Assembly (NCBI GenBank): GCA_002633025.1
Contig: NMRB01000001.1
Span: 1 to 64,000 of the forward strand
Direction: 5' to 3'
Length of the DNA: 64,000 nucleotides
DNA from: Notospermus geniculatus
Taxonomy: Eukaryota; Nemertea; Pilidiophora; Heteronemertea; Lineidae
A program made the position numbers and the translations under genes. The notes under the pieces were generated by a model. The model was not told the origin of the DNA. It did no database searches and saw only the letters and a program-made list of their open reading frames with translations. Below are positions 33,811 through 46,400 of this stretch, piece after piece (the first letter of the stretch is position 1; every line of letters begins with the position of its first letter).

Positions 33811-34869
33811 ACCATTTCATTTGAACCACTCTGTTACGATTCTTCCTTGGTTACTTGAAGTCAGCATGCCTGCATTCATCCTATGCATTTTTTTCAAGGA
33901 AAGCAACAGCCCGTCAAACGGACAATTAGACTAGTACGCGGTTCTAACAATTTTACATTGGACTTCTGCATATGTTAGGACCGGTCCTGCCTATCGCGTT
34001 CGTGAATCTGATTGGCCGGTGCTGGAGCAGGTGATAAAAAAGTACTATTATGTTGATACCTTTCTATTTTTAACACCTTCGTGATTGATGGATTTCCTGG
34101 GTCAAATGGATGTCACCTTATAACTGCATTCTGGTACGTCGGTCGTATTGAGAATTGAATAAATTTACATAATTTACATAAAATTTCCAAGTGACGTCAC
34201 TGACAGAATTCCAATACTGGTCCTACCGAACAAGTCACGACTGCAGCGCGCAGATTGGTAAGATCAGGTACTAGTCTAACAGAGAATATGAACCTGTGCA
34301 TCAAAATTGGTTCCGACTTTAGTTGGTGACAGACAGGCATGCATGCGTTGCGGACTAACGCATTTTGTAGTTTTTTTTTTCGGGTTTTTATTAGTTCTAA
34401 GGGTGACACGTTGATTATTGTTGGAAAGCCGTGGGTCCTGAATTCATTGGTGTATTCAGAAAATTGAAACAAAAATGTGGCAGCGTGGAATGCGCTTTAG
34501 ATGAAGTAATTTTACTCAATGGGCCATGTTCCCTTTCCAACATCCATTGCAGTCCATCGTCGGGTGAGTCGTTCGTCTCGTCCAATATCGCTCGCCGATG
34601 GTCGCTGATGGCGAAGCGACATACCGTTGGCTGATGACATCACATGAAAATCTCTATGACTTAGCAGTACAGTCATACATCATAACCAAGTTAGAATCAA
34701 ATGCACCACCAACCACGCCGTTACACATTCGTTACCGTAAGTGAAATAACTTGTGGTCACTTCTTCGCGATTTCCGTGCTTACACGACAAACACTGTAGT
34801 CTATATCTACCTTCACATACATGTAATATATTAGCCTTTTCGCTCACTTGAGGTCAGTTCTGTGCTGTG

Positions 34870-35525
34870 CATATATATGGGCAGCTCGAAAAGACGGATT
34901 CGACGGATTCAACGGATTCGACGGGTCGTGGTCTGCGGACAACTTTGTTATATCGTCACGTGGTGGAATTCCCACAGTAGACTGGTACCCTGTCCTATCA
35001 ACCAAGCAGTACGGCCAAAAAAGTCAATCGAAGTATTGGGAGTGTAGATGATCAGTCTAAAATAGGCCTAATCAACATTAGACCTACCAGTGGGTTAGGA
35101 TCTGAAACAATACATTACACCGCATCCGTAGGATTGATTATCCAAGGAAACTCCATTGACAGTATTACCGCTTTCATCAACACGCCGTTTTATTGTGTGT
35201 TCCCGTGTATGCCATTTTAACTATTCTCGATATACGATAGGCCTATGAGATCGACAGCGCAACTGCGTTGACGTAGTGGCGACGTCATACATTTTCCACA
35301 AGATGACGCGCTCAGTCATTGTGGAAAATCCCATTGAGTTCGGACATCAGACCCGATTTATTTGATTTGAAATCGTATTATAAATGAAAATAACACGTAG
35401 GTTTTAAAGCTTATACATATGTCATATTTCTAAAAAGATTAATGCATATAAAAAGTGATTATATGCTTCATTTTACAAGAATCCGTCGAATCCGTTGAAT
35501 CCGTCTTTTCGAGCTGCCCCATGTA
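34870..35525. mobile_element. Foldback MITE with GACGGATTC arms
   Basis: GCAGCTCGAAAAGACGGATT plus three GGATTC(G/A)ACG repeats on the left are exactly complementary to 35480-35520 on the right. The interior is about 560 bases, AT-rich, without a gene. Confidence 0.65.
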
Positions 35526-36480
35526 GACATCACCATTAAATTTGTGCGCTGTTCCGTCGTTGCCGAAAGGTTAGTTCATATTAAAATCCATGTAGGTCTA
35601 CATTCATGTGCGCTATCTCGATGATTTCCACTTAGTGCATGCTGCTGATGTTGAACACCATAATATATTTTGCCTAAGTTACGTATTTTCACCAAAAAGA
35701 AATGAACTGAGGAAATAAAAATGAATTTGTTGACACGCAAGAAAGTCAGTTCTTGCCTCCATCTGAAGAAATACCTGTCATTCAAGATCAGGGAGAGGAT
35801 GTCAACGGCCACTATGAACCTAGTAGTACAAGGAAAAGCTGTCACTTCAATTGTCCATGCTCCCCTTATCTAAGAGACAGCGACATCCTCTCACCTTCCG
35901 ACTAGTTGAACTTACTTTGAGAATAACAGGATATCATAATTATCATAGTCCTCCTGGGGAGCCTGAATTAAACACGAACACATTCTGATGTAAGAATTTA
36001 ACTTCGTTCAGCCAGTATTTATAGTCTTTCAGGCAAGTAACGAATGACGTTGGTGATTTATTGACTGCATGTTAATCAATGACAAGTTTTTGTGAATCCC
36101 ATTTGTGATATTATGTCTTACCTTGGAACACAATGGGAGCTACGGCCTGGATCTCTTGCTAGCCGTCATTCGGCAGGGCCGTAGGAGCGTCCTGGAGGTT
36201 GGGGGTGTGCGTTGTGTTTGTGGGGGCGGGGGCTGGCCGTAGCCGTAGTCCCTAGCAGCGAGAAAAATTTCGATGGGCCCGGTGCAACGTAAACGAGTGT
36301 GCCCGTCATCGATCGTCCGCCGGACGCTCAGTAACAATTTGGTGGTGTAAACCATTGTCCGGCGGACAGATAATTATAACCGCTTGCTGTAAATGGCTGT
36401 CCGGGGAGGACTGGGATTTATGCCAAGAGCTGTCACTGAATGTCCGAACTGCGTGGACCGTACAGATTCATCCAAGTATG
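35526..36480. other. Stretch without recognised features
   Basis: A minus-strand frame at 35576-35845 has no recognisable domain. GTCCGGCGGAC palindromes lie near 36310-36370. Nothing else can be supported. Confidence 0.35.
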
Positions 36481-37570
36481 CAAAATCGAATTCCCACGGC
36501 TGAACTTTACCTTGGTTTCGGATTCTAGTATCGGAAACCATACTGTGTTGGTCATGGTGTCCGTCTGTGTATCTGTCCGTCTGTCAGTTCAGTCTGCCAC
36601 AACTGTAACTTTGTCCCTGCAAGAGCTACAGACCTGGATGTGACCTACCCCTAGGTAACATGACCTGAGCTACAAGATGGAATGAAAATTTCAGGTCTCC
36701 GATACCTGGTTCATGGTGAAATTGATATATCAAAAGTTGAAATTTTGTCTGTCACACTTTTGTTTCTTGAATAACTCGTCTCCGAGGCCAGGTAGAGCAC
36801 TAGTAACAAGTTCCTTCCCTATGTTTTTGGCCCTCGGCAAGATACTGGCATTTATTCTCCAGGTTGAGCATCATAATGATATTGATATATCAAATTTGAT
36901 ATTTTGACATATCGGGAGATCTACCACAGTATGCGACTTGAAACTGGTATTACAACATCATAGCTCATCCAAGGATGTTATTGCAACTGAAATTTTCAGT
37001 TTGCACCTGCTCGGTCACATGATATTTGCTGACATCATGGCGAGATTTGATATTCAAATTTGATAACATGTGATAAATCAGAATCTGGTGATGGTAGAAG
37101 CCTAAAACCTTCACCTACACCTAGGTTATCAAGGATGAGCTTTCAGATTACGCAATGACCTTGAAGGTCAGGGGTCAAGATCAAGGGAGACAGTTCTAAA
37201 ATGCAAATCTGCTCGGAATTTCAGGAGAAAACTAATTAGAAGCCTGAATTAACCATCCCCTATAGGTTTAATCAAGGATCCTGTTCCAGTTGCGCAACTC
37301 AAGGTCAAAGGTCAAGGTCACAGTCAACCGTCACAGATAACATGAGATAAGTCAGAACCTGGTGATGGTGGAAGCCTAAAACCTTCACCTACACCAAGGT
37401 TATCACGGATGAGCTTTCAGATTACGCAGTGACCTGGACAGTTGACCTTGACCTCTGACCGTCCAAGTCATTACACAATGACCTGGACGGTCAGAGGTCA
37501 AGGTCAAGGTCAAACACTTCTAAAGTGCAAGTCTTCTCAGGATTTCAGGAGAAACTAATTAGAAGCTTGA
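36480..37570. repeat. AGGTCA-type repeat with internal direct duplication
   Basis: A block containing CTGGTGATGGTAGAAGCCTA and GATGAGCTTTCAGATTACGC occurs at 37079-37160 and again at 37351-37433. A 30-base-arm hairpin of TTGACCTTGACCTCTGACC and its complement lies at 37442-37507. Confidence 0.6.
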
Positions 37571-38203
37571 ACTACATCTCCACACGTTTTATTTGAATTA
37601 TTTCAATTTATATAGGCTATTAGGCCTTAACACAGTACGTATTGATTAAAATTAGAGGCATCCAGAAAGCCCCCAACGAACGATGAATTCAGCAAAAATT
37701 TACATGATATACGGAAAACATGGCCATTCCTGAAGTTTGAATTGGTAATTAGGCTTAAATTTGTTTAAAAAATACTTCTCCGCATCGTCGTGAAGTTGAG
37801 AACATTTTTTTTAAAAATATGTCTACAAAATTCGACCAAGAGGAAGACGATCACCATAACAGAGTGGTGCCTAAAGATTATGATATACCTGAAATGTCGG
37901 AGCAAATGATTTATTAACGAAGAAAGAGTAAAGGTTTGCTGTGGGATTCGAACCTGCAACTGGTGAACCTGTGGTCTGAAAGGAGAGAACGAGTGACTGT
38001 TAGTAAGCTAGGCTATTGGGGCGATCTGCTCGGACCACGATTTTATTTGCCCCTTATTCCAAGTCTATTGACTTGCCTTCGCTGTGACTCACAATAGGTC
38101 AAAGGCCTATCAGACCTGAACAATGGTCGGACGGTCATTTACGGGCGGACAACCGTTGACACTACTGTTGTAACGTTACAGAATGTCCCTATAATTCATA
38201 GTC

Positions 38204-38252
38204 TGGCGGACTGGGAATGACGGCCTTCGGCCGTCATTCCCAGTCCACCGGA
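38204..38252. repeat. Hairpin with C(TTCG)G loop
   Basis: A perfect 18-bp stem (38208-38225 with 38230-38247; GGACTGGGAATGACGGCC) is closed by TTCG, and pairing resumes after one mismatch outside. Confidence 0.75.
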
Positions 38253-38384
38253 CACTGGCTAATAGGGTACATTCATTAACGTTACACCGGGACCTCCCCC
38301 GGGAAAATGTTAGAAAATAAGACGTCATGACGTCATCCCATGACGCTGTTGGCGTGCACCGATGCGGGCCTATCAGCTGACACG

Positions 38385-39095
38385 GTAGTATCCATTCTAT
38401 GGACCGAGTCCAAATGGACTGACTAAACTTGGACTGAGTGCCAAAAAAAGATATAAGCAATAATAATGAATGTTTTCACCAGAAACTGGTAAGAAATGGT
38501 TATCTTCATTATGTAGAATGTGAAAAGAGTTAAGAAAAACAAAACTATAAAATTTTGTTCTTCTATGAGCCGACCTGAAATCCCCAAGTTACACCAACCC
38601 AATTAAATAGCGCTCCGCACTCAGTAACAAAAGTAACAAAACATGACGACGTCACGTCATGTAGCACGCCTTGGGAATTTTGCAACCTCGTTCCAAAGGT
38701 TGCTCCTATACACATATGAAAGAGGTCGTGCATGCCGGTTACGCCTGAGTGTAGATGTCCATCCAATACCGCTCTCTGCACTCAAATTTGGGCTACCTCG
38801 TCCCCACGATATTTCCCGGAAATATCGATACCCAGAAGTGTTCATTCTAAAATGCCGAATGTAAGTGGAACGAAACTCTCTAAACTCGCTTTTTTCTGCT
38901 TATTCTGTTGCTTTCGTACGCTTTTGCTGGAGAAAAATGAGGGGGAGAAGAAGTCTTATCATTTCCTAGGCAGTATCCTTTCATATTACCTACTAAACGG
39001 CATGTTTCTTGCATTTTGCACATTTTGGGACTCGGTCCAAGTTACTCAGTCCATTTGGACTCAGTCCATAGAATGGATACTACCAGCTGACACTA
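38385..39095. mobile_element. Foldback MITE with TCCATTTGGACTCAGTCC arms
   Basis: The left arm (38378-38445) with AGTATCCATTCTATGGAC and GTCCAAATGGACTGA is inverted at 39030-39095. The interior contains GTCACGTCATG-type motifs but no gene. Confidence 0.6.
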
Positions 39096-39109
39096 TGTTG
39101 AGCTGAAAG

Positions 39110-39465
39110 GGTAAATGTCCTCCTGGGTATATACAAAGATTACCCAGGATCGCAATCGTCGCTAAAACAATACCCTGGGTGTATTCGGTAGCTAACATCA
39201 CCCAGCATCTGCAATCGGTGCCTAGGAACGAGTCTTATTTAGAAATCCCGTGGAATCTCGCGGTCTCGCGTCGCGGTACTTGCTGTGTGTAGGTGTTCAC
39301 GACATTCTTCAGACTGTCACGTGACCACGGGCGCGACAACCTTGAATCCAGGTGGCATAATACGATGCTGGGTGATGTTCGGCTACCGAAACTACACCCA
39401 GGGTACTCTTTTAGTGAAGACTGAGATCCTGGGTAATCTTTGTATATACCCAGGACGACATTAAC
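39110..39465. mobile_element. CTGGGTA foldback, third family member
   Basis: Arms GGGTAAATGTCCTCCTGGGT (left) and ACCCAGGACGACATTAACCC (right) carry nested CCTGGGTA motifs. The interior of about 170 bases is again unlike the sister elements. I could not define a clean target duplication. Confidence 0.65.
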
Positions 39466-40289
39466 CCATTTGTTGCAGAACGCTAAACAACGTCAGAATT
39501 CCCCAGAGGTCTTGTAGATCTTGCCTACCTAGTGTCGATGGCATACACTAGGTCAGCACGCTGTGTATGGGATATAAATGAAGAAGTCCAAAAGTCTAAA
39601 TCCTGATGTATTCGCTGTATTACATGTAGTTCTCAACAGTAAAACGATACATGGAGTTTGATAGCCCACTCTCGTAACTAGCTAGCGGAAAATGATGAAC
39701 ATGAGTTGGACCAGGCAAAAAGGTGCTCAAGTCGGTCAACTCCAAACTCGATCCCTTGCCGGCTATTCCAGAACATCGTGCTGTCACCAAAACTAGCCGT
39801 AAGCATGCAACCATTTGTCAACACCCTGAATAACGTATTTGTAAACAGCGGAACTCCACATATACAATTAATCTACTCGATTCAAGCCTCCTGTCAACTT
39901 GGTTATTGACCAAAGTATTTCTCACGACCAAGGCCTACTGAGTTGTGACCAGTCCAATATCATTAAAGTCAAACATAATGAAAATGCTAACCCGAACCTA
40001 AACTCTCATCCGACTAAACCCTATTCTAGGCACGTTCATATTGTTGACCAAATCAATATCTGCAAGTTCTAAAGACAGTTGAGTCGCTAACCCGAGTTTG
40101 ACCCTCGTGGCAAACTAACAAAACAGATAACGACATCAAGGCCTATGCAAGGACCCATGACTACGTACGTGTCGATAGCCATTTCAAGCATTTGGCTTTC
40201 CAAATGTTGTTAAAGATACTTGATCGATAATTACAAAATGTACTACATGCAGAAGTAATTAGCTAACTGCAACACATTCAGCCTATGTC

Positions 40290-40490
40290 ATAAGGGGCAC
40301 ATAAGGGGCACACTCCGCGTGAGCTACTGCGAAACTAATGTAGGCCTATTAGGCCAGCCCTGCATACCACGATATATAAATACACGCAGCACACCTGGAT
40401 GACCTATATTTCTGTCCGCAGTGAAGTACACCTGACTGCGGACAAGATTTTGCAGTAGCTCATGCGGTGTGTGTCCCTTATGACCGTTGA
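40290..40490. mobile_element. Small foldback MITE
   Basis: TAAGGGGCACACTCCGCGTG...GAGCTACTGC is inverted as GCAGTAGCTCATGCGGTGTG...CCCTTA. Confidence 0.5.
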
Positions 40491-41286
40491 CACTGTGAGT
40501 CACCATGGTTACGTGACGACACGTCACTTGGTATGAAGTTCCGACCGAATTTTACACTTTGAGAGTAGGCCATGTTGATGTTTCAAGCGGCAAAGATGGC
40601 GGCTTTCTTAATATGCTACATGTACGAGGGACGATAAATCGCCGCTAGTGTCAAGTGTGTAATAGCTCTTCCACATTGACAGATCGGGGCGGGGGAGATT
40701 CCGAATAAAAAACGCATTTCCTTGGACTACGGCCCTTGAGATGCCAGGAATTCGGTTCTAACGGCTTCTGTTTATAATTACAATTTTCCTGTCGGCGGTA
40801 CCGCCGTCATCGCGCCTTCGGCGCTGGTATGCTCAGCCATCTACCGACGGTCCCAGATGGGACCTTCCATTTTATCGTGAGTTGTATTATGTCTATAATA
40901 CTTCGACAACCAAAATTATTAGTAGGCCTATATCGTCATTTATTTTTTTGTATTTTCCGCGTTTTCGAGTTTCCGCATTTTCGAATATCCGCGATATCCG
41001 GATATTCGGCGGATATCCGCGTTTTCTACATGCCCCCCATCAAGCGCCATCTCGCTCAGCAAGTGTTCAGCTGAGAAACTGGCAGTAGACAACCACAATG
41101 CTAGTCGCTGCAATACTTGAGGATTCCGACAGCGTGCAAACAGCAGGAGTCTCAAGACTGTCTCGCACCCACAGCCTACGTGGGTTACATGACCGGGGCG
41201 GTACGGGATCTCGGTGAACAAGCTGGGAAGGAATCCCGCGAGATGAAACTGGAAGGTGATGCTACATGTAGTATAATGGAGTTAAC

Positions 41287-41711
41287 ATACTCTGGTTTCG
41301 TGTTTTTAACACACCTTTCAAATATTCAAGGCGGGAACTGAACGCGCCGCCTCCGCAATAGGTACACAAAGGGTCTTTCAGTTCATTCACCACGGATGAC
41401 CAATCGCTGGGCCCGCACGGTGTCTGCACCGCTCGAGACGTCTAGGCCTTTTCGGGCTATCTAGTCCACGTGGTCAATTTCATTCAACTCATACTGACGG
41501 CCGAACGCCGCAAGGATAAATACCAAACCACAAGTCATTCATAGTCTGATCAGTTACAACATGCGGTCAACAAAGTTCAATCCTCCACCGCCGTATCTCC
41601 GCCTTGGCCTTTTACTCCAAGAGGCCTATTGTCATACTCAATGCATATTACGATGGAGGCGGTCTCACAACCTTGTAATGATGGTGTGTTAAAAACACGA
41701 AACCAGAGTAT
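41287..41711. mobile_element. Foldback MITE, TA-type ends
   Basis: The 29-base ends ATACTCTGGTTTCGTGTTTT... are exactly complementary at 41683-41711. TA can be read as the duplicated target. The interior has no recognisable gene. Confidence 0.6.
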
Positions 41712-42589
41712 CTAAGCCAAGAAATTTAATACACGCACACTAGTAATAAGGAACCCGCGTGCAGTTTATCCCGACAGGTCGGCGCTGTGAGCGGTGCGAC
41801 CGAAGCGAAGTCATTGACGTCGTTTTAAGTGTTGACGCTATCAAAAAAATCAGCTCTACATTTTCTACAGGAAGAATGAGATAAATATTATCGCCATCCT
41901 ATCTCTTCATTTTAAGGAAAAAAGTACCGAAAAATGTAGAAATTTTCATCTGCTACAAGGTGATGTAAATTTTAATGCTGGGCGACCGAAACAATAGGGT
42001 TGTTTTCACGTCGGAAATAAATGGAAATAACGTTAGGAAAAAGAAAATTCGTTCAGACCGATTACAGCGCCACGTCGTGACATCAGTTCCTCCGGTTCGC
42101 CATTAGCTTATTTCACAAGAATATGTCGAATTTTCTATATTTCTTTTAAGAATGTACTCATTTATGGTAATGATCGATAGCTGAAGCTTTTGACCGAGAG
42201 CGCTTTTGGAATAAGAGGCCCTTTCAATCTAATGAGGAACCCGCAAACTAACGCCACGACGTGGCGCTGTCAGTGTAAGACCGGAAGTCCTATTTTCTAA
42301 CAGTATTTCCATTTACTTCTTGCCCCAAAATAAACCACTCTGTTTGGTTCCATTTTGATTAAATTACACGGCCCTGTTTCATGTTCAAAGTTCTCCATAT
42401 ATCACTGCTTTGTTTCGTCAGAATGCCTCAGGATGCCAATACTGACAACGTCTTTTGGGGAAATTCCCACGGAAAATTATGTAGAAAATGTACACGTTTT
42501 CAACAGTGAAATGAAATGGTCCATGGACCATGTGTTCACCCGTCTGGACATACATGTAATAGTGCAATGACAGAGAGAGGTACATGTCA

Positions 42590-43240
42590 GTTATGAGCAA
42601 TCTGGGTCAAGTCATTCCCAAGTTGCAGGACTTAATGATTTTTGGGTTATGCCACCTGGCGGCCATATTGGATGTCGGATCGGGCCAAAACTCCACATGC
42701 ACATAAAGGTCATCTAGAGGGAGCCACATAGTACATTTGCGCGCTCTGGGTCAAGTCGTTCCTGAGTTATAGCACATTTGATGATTTTCGGTTTACGCCA
42801 CCTGGCGGCCATATTGGAAGTTTAATCAGGCCGAAATTTGACGTGCTTGTAAAGGCCATCTAGAGGGAGGTAAATATCAAGTTTGAGCACTCTGGGTCAA
42901 GCCGTTCCTGAGTTATTGCACTTGGATGATTTTCAGGTTACGCCACCTGGCGGCCATGTCGGATGACCGATCGGGCCGAAACTCGGTATTTTTGAAGGTA
43001 CCCATCTAATACATGTTTATGCAAGATATGAAGATGCTCGGTGAAATAATGAAGAACTGTGACAGGTTCGTTACTTTTGTAGAACTTTGACCTCTGTGAC
43101 CTTGAAAAGTAGGTCAAATCAAAAACCCGTTATATATGTTATGTATCCTAATTAGATACACCTATGATAAAAATTTGGAGATGATCCAGTCATTAGTTAA
43201 GGAGTTATTGCACTTTTGTGTTTTTGGTTTGGGCCACCTN
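42590..43240. repeat. Three tandem ~125-base monomers plus AGGTCA repeat
   Basis: Monomers at about 42600-42725, 42740-42860 and 42890-42990 each contain CTCTGGGTCAAG(T/C)CG-type and GCCACCTGGCGGCCAT blocks. They lead into GACCTCTGTGACCTTGAAAA and end at the N at 43240. Confidence 0.6.
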
Positions 43241-43452
43241 CAAACGAGGCCGATACCGAACCCTTTTGGCCCTAGCGGTGTGCTCGGGAACCAAACTAAC
43301 TTGCTGCACCATCTGCTGTCGTGCTGGTTCCCCATTGGCGATTCATTATCGTTGTCCTCTTCGGAATTTCACCACACGTGAAGCGAGAAAATCCCTTGTT
43401 CATTGGCATTTAGTGCTTCTCCCTATCTTTACTGACTGTTGAACGGTGGTGG

Positions 43453-46400
43453 TCAGGTTTCAACCGGCTTCGGAACTGTCCTCTCGGCATAATCCTCAAC
43501 CTTCGGTTTACTGACAGTCTTCCCGATGTAGTAGAACAACTCCAGAATGGTGATGAAGGAACCGCCAAGAAAAAGACCAGCAGTGCCTCCCACGTCACCT
43601 GCAGAGACAGAACGTAAAGCCCTGTTTCCACTTGGCCCGCGAGTCACAGGCAGTATACTCGCGGTGACTCGGCTGGTGATCCGCGGTGGTTTGCGGGCCA
43701 AGTGGAGACACGGCACCTCGAATGACCGCGAATAGGAATGACCGCGAACACCATGCCGGCGTTCCTGAGCACTCGCGGCAGTTTCGAACATGTTGAAAAA
43801 ATCGCGGAGCAAGCACGCCACCCGCGAGTTGGCCGGCATACCGCGAATGGCCGCGAATAGTGGAGAACTTTACCGGGGATATCGGCGGTCAGTGGCCGCT
43901 GGCGTGGTGACCCGGATGTAGTTGATCAGAATGAGGTCACCGGCCGGGAGCCAATGGGAGACTTTCAAGCCGTTAGACATGTTAGAGGCCGTCTGCTAGC
44001 CTCAAACCTTTGACAGGCGTGCAGACGTACGAACGCATCCCCTCATGGACCTCGAATTCGCCACACACAGGCGGCTGCCGTCGAGGTTTCACCTTCACCA
44101 TTCCTCCCAGGCCGGATTAAATGAGCAGCCCGCACGGTATTTCCACCCCTCTGACCACAAAAACCCAATTTCCGCAAATGGTGCGTTAAGAAGATACAGC
44201 CGTTTGAATTTCGGTATGAAGTTCTGACGGCGTTTCATGGAGAATGGTTTTGCGATGCCAGAGAAAAGTATCTGGAAACGAAAAATCGAGCATGAAAATC
44301 AAGAGCACCTATTGCCCAATTTAAGTCAAACGCTAAAAATGGCTTCATGTAATTAAATACGATGCCTTTTTTGGCTTAAAGCCTCTTCTTTGCCCCAATA
44401 TTGCCGAATTTATTCAGTTACCGTACTCCCTAAGAAGTGCAACATCTGAGTTACCGTTTATGTCAAGATTGAGTTACCGTTGCCTCTATTCGATTTTTCT
44501 CTCGGTCCGTACACATTTATTGGGAAATATTTTGGGCTACAATTTACGTCGTGGATAGTTCCTATAGAGAAGAATCCCCCACGTACAATGTATGTTTCAG
44601 CCCTTGCGCTTGCGTTTTTCGTGAGAAATCGAGTTGAATACTGCACTCACCACCGGGTCGAAAATCCGCCGTCGCCACGTTGGTTGTACGGTAACTTCAG
44701 TTACCGTAGTCAGAGCAGTAGGGGTGGGAGTGACCGTTGTCGAGAAGAGGCTATATGATCATTAGGCATGTAGGCCCTATACCGACTTCAAATCAGAACA
44801 ACTCACTTAGTTAACTTACTTAGAAATGAGAACCAACCATACGCAGGGGACTTGATGATCTCATTAAAACTCAGACTCTGGTAGAACACTTGCAGCACGA
44901 GCATATTCTCTCTGGAAGTAGACAAAATACCAATAAGGAACTTGCAGTCTTCGTGGCGCGTACAGAAAGAGGCGGCGAATCGATCAGAGGGTTGTGGGTT
45001 CGAATCTCGGTGCCATCACATATTATTTTTTGGTTTTTTCTCATTTGGCAGCTGTGTTGAGATCTTCACTGTCCAAGAGCGTGGTGGCAAGTGAAACCAA
45101 CTGTGACCGTCCGAGAGGGTGTATCGTTTTCAGAGGTTGTTTGGAAGTGCCTTGTGGCTGTTCGTAATTTCTACCTCTGCCGCTTGGGGCTTATATCTAT
45201 TAAGTTCAGCTTTAAGATGTGGCCTAGCACTTACTCCCCTCCAGCTAACCCGCGGATAGAGACATTAGTGTTGACTTTCACCCCAGTGTTGGAGAATGTA
45301 ATGCAACGCATCCGTGGATACCTTGGGAACGAGAGTTACTCTACGTCAGCGAGGTTGATAAATGGTAGTTTAACAACATTGTCAATAGATGTTTCCCTCA
45401 GCGCAGGTATGTTTAGGATAGGGTATGGATAGGGAAGGAATACAGTGGCCCGGCACTTTAAAGGTGAAGTTCGAATTGTAAACATTACGGTTTGTTTATT
45501 TACATGGTTGATTATAATATTAGTTATTTTTCATCGGACAGGTGGCAGCACCGTGTATACCAAAACATTAATGTTATCTATTTTTATATCTATCTTGATA
45601 AATATTCTTGTAACTGAAATATATTTATGATTTTACGCTCAAAAACAAACAAAAAGTTGTGAAAGGCGAGATTTAATTCGATTTGATCCGATTTGTTAGT
45701 ACCAGAAGTTGACAATAGGTGGCACACCCTAATGTTTACAATTCGAACTAGAGCGCCTTTAAGGGGACTTCCTACCTGATCATTGCTTCATCTATTTCTA
45801 ACGTGCGTTTGAACTCCAGCAATGAGTTGACGAGGATCCGAAAATACTCCAGGAAAGCATCCGTCTTCTTTTTTAACACTACCATCAGCCCATTGAGTTT
45901 AGAGCGCTGGTTGGAGAAATCCTTCATGGTCTTCGACATGGGATCTACATCGCGGGCCAGGTCGGGGAATTTTACGAGAATAGGCGGCAGTGCAAGCTTG
46001 AAATCCGAAACGACGCCAAAATTGTCGCTTATCATCATCTGTATTTCTTCCAGGCGTCGATTTAAGTCAAGACACTTCGTCTCATATCTAGAGATATTCA
46101 GTAGAAGTTGCGGTTGTGGCGACGTGATTTGGACGAGATATGCTTTCGCAGCCTTTGACCACTTCGAGACCAGCGGAGCTGTCTTGTTTACAATCTCGTC
46201 GAAGGCTGTTTCATAATCTTCGACATTGTTCTTTTTCATTCTTATTTGGTACATTGCAATGCCTGTCCTCAGGCTCTTCAAGAAGGGAGTCAACTTTTCC
46301 ACAACACTGGCTACCCTGTTGGACTCCGTTAAAACAGATTCACCCACGTCTTCCATAACCTTTTTCAACTTCTGAGTGGCTGTGCTGAACTCTGGTACAA

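Noticed and set aside
34197-34472. 91-codon minus-strand frame
   Set aside because: No domain, no splice context and no relative in the window.
43861-43990. Minus-strand reading GDLILINYIRVTTPAATD as the strand before the second membrane segment of the DEG/ENaC gene
   Set aside because: It resembles the channel superficially, but its ends do not match in phase with either neighbour. The exon at 44911-44820 matches the family better and joins in phase on both sides.
44944-45010. Genuine tRNA gene
   Set aside because: A- and B-box-like motifs are present, but the acceptor and anticodon stems do not pair and the sequence is repeated with a common non-tRNA body. It is a SINE head.
45091-45432. 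Plus-strand 113-codon frame with a WPS motif
   Set aside because: The first 42 codons are SINE body. The remainder is on the strand opposite to the channel gene and has no partner exon. No support as a gene.
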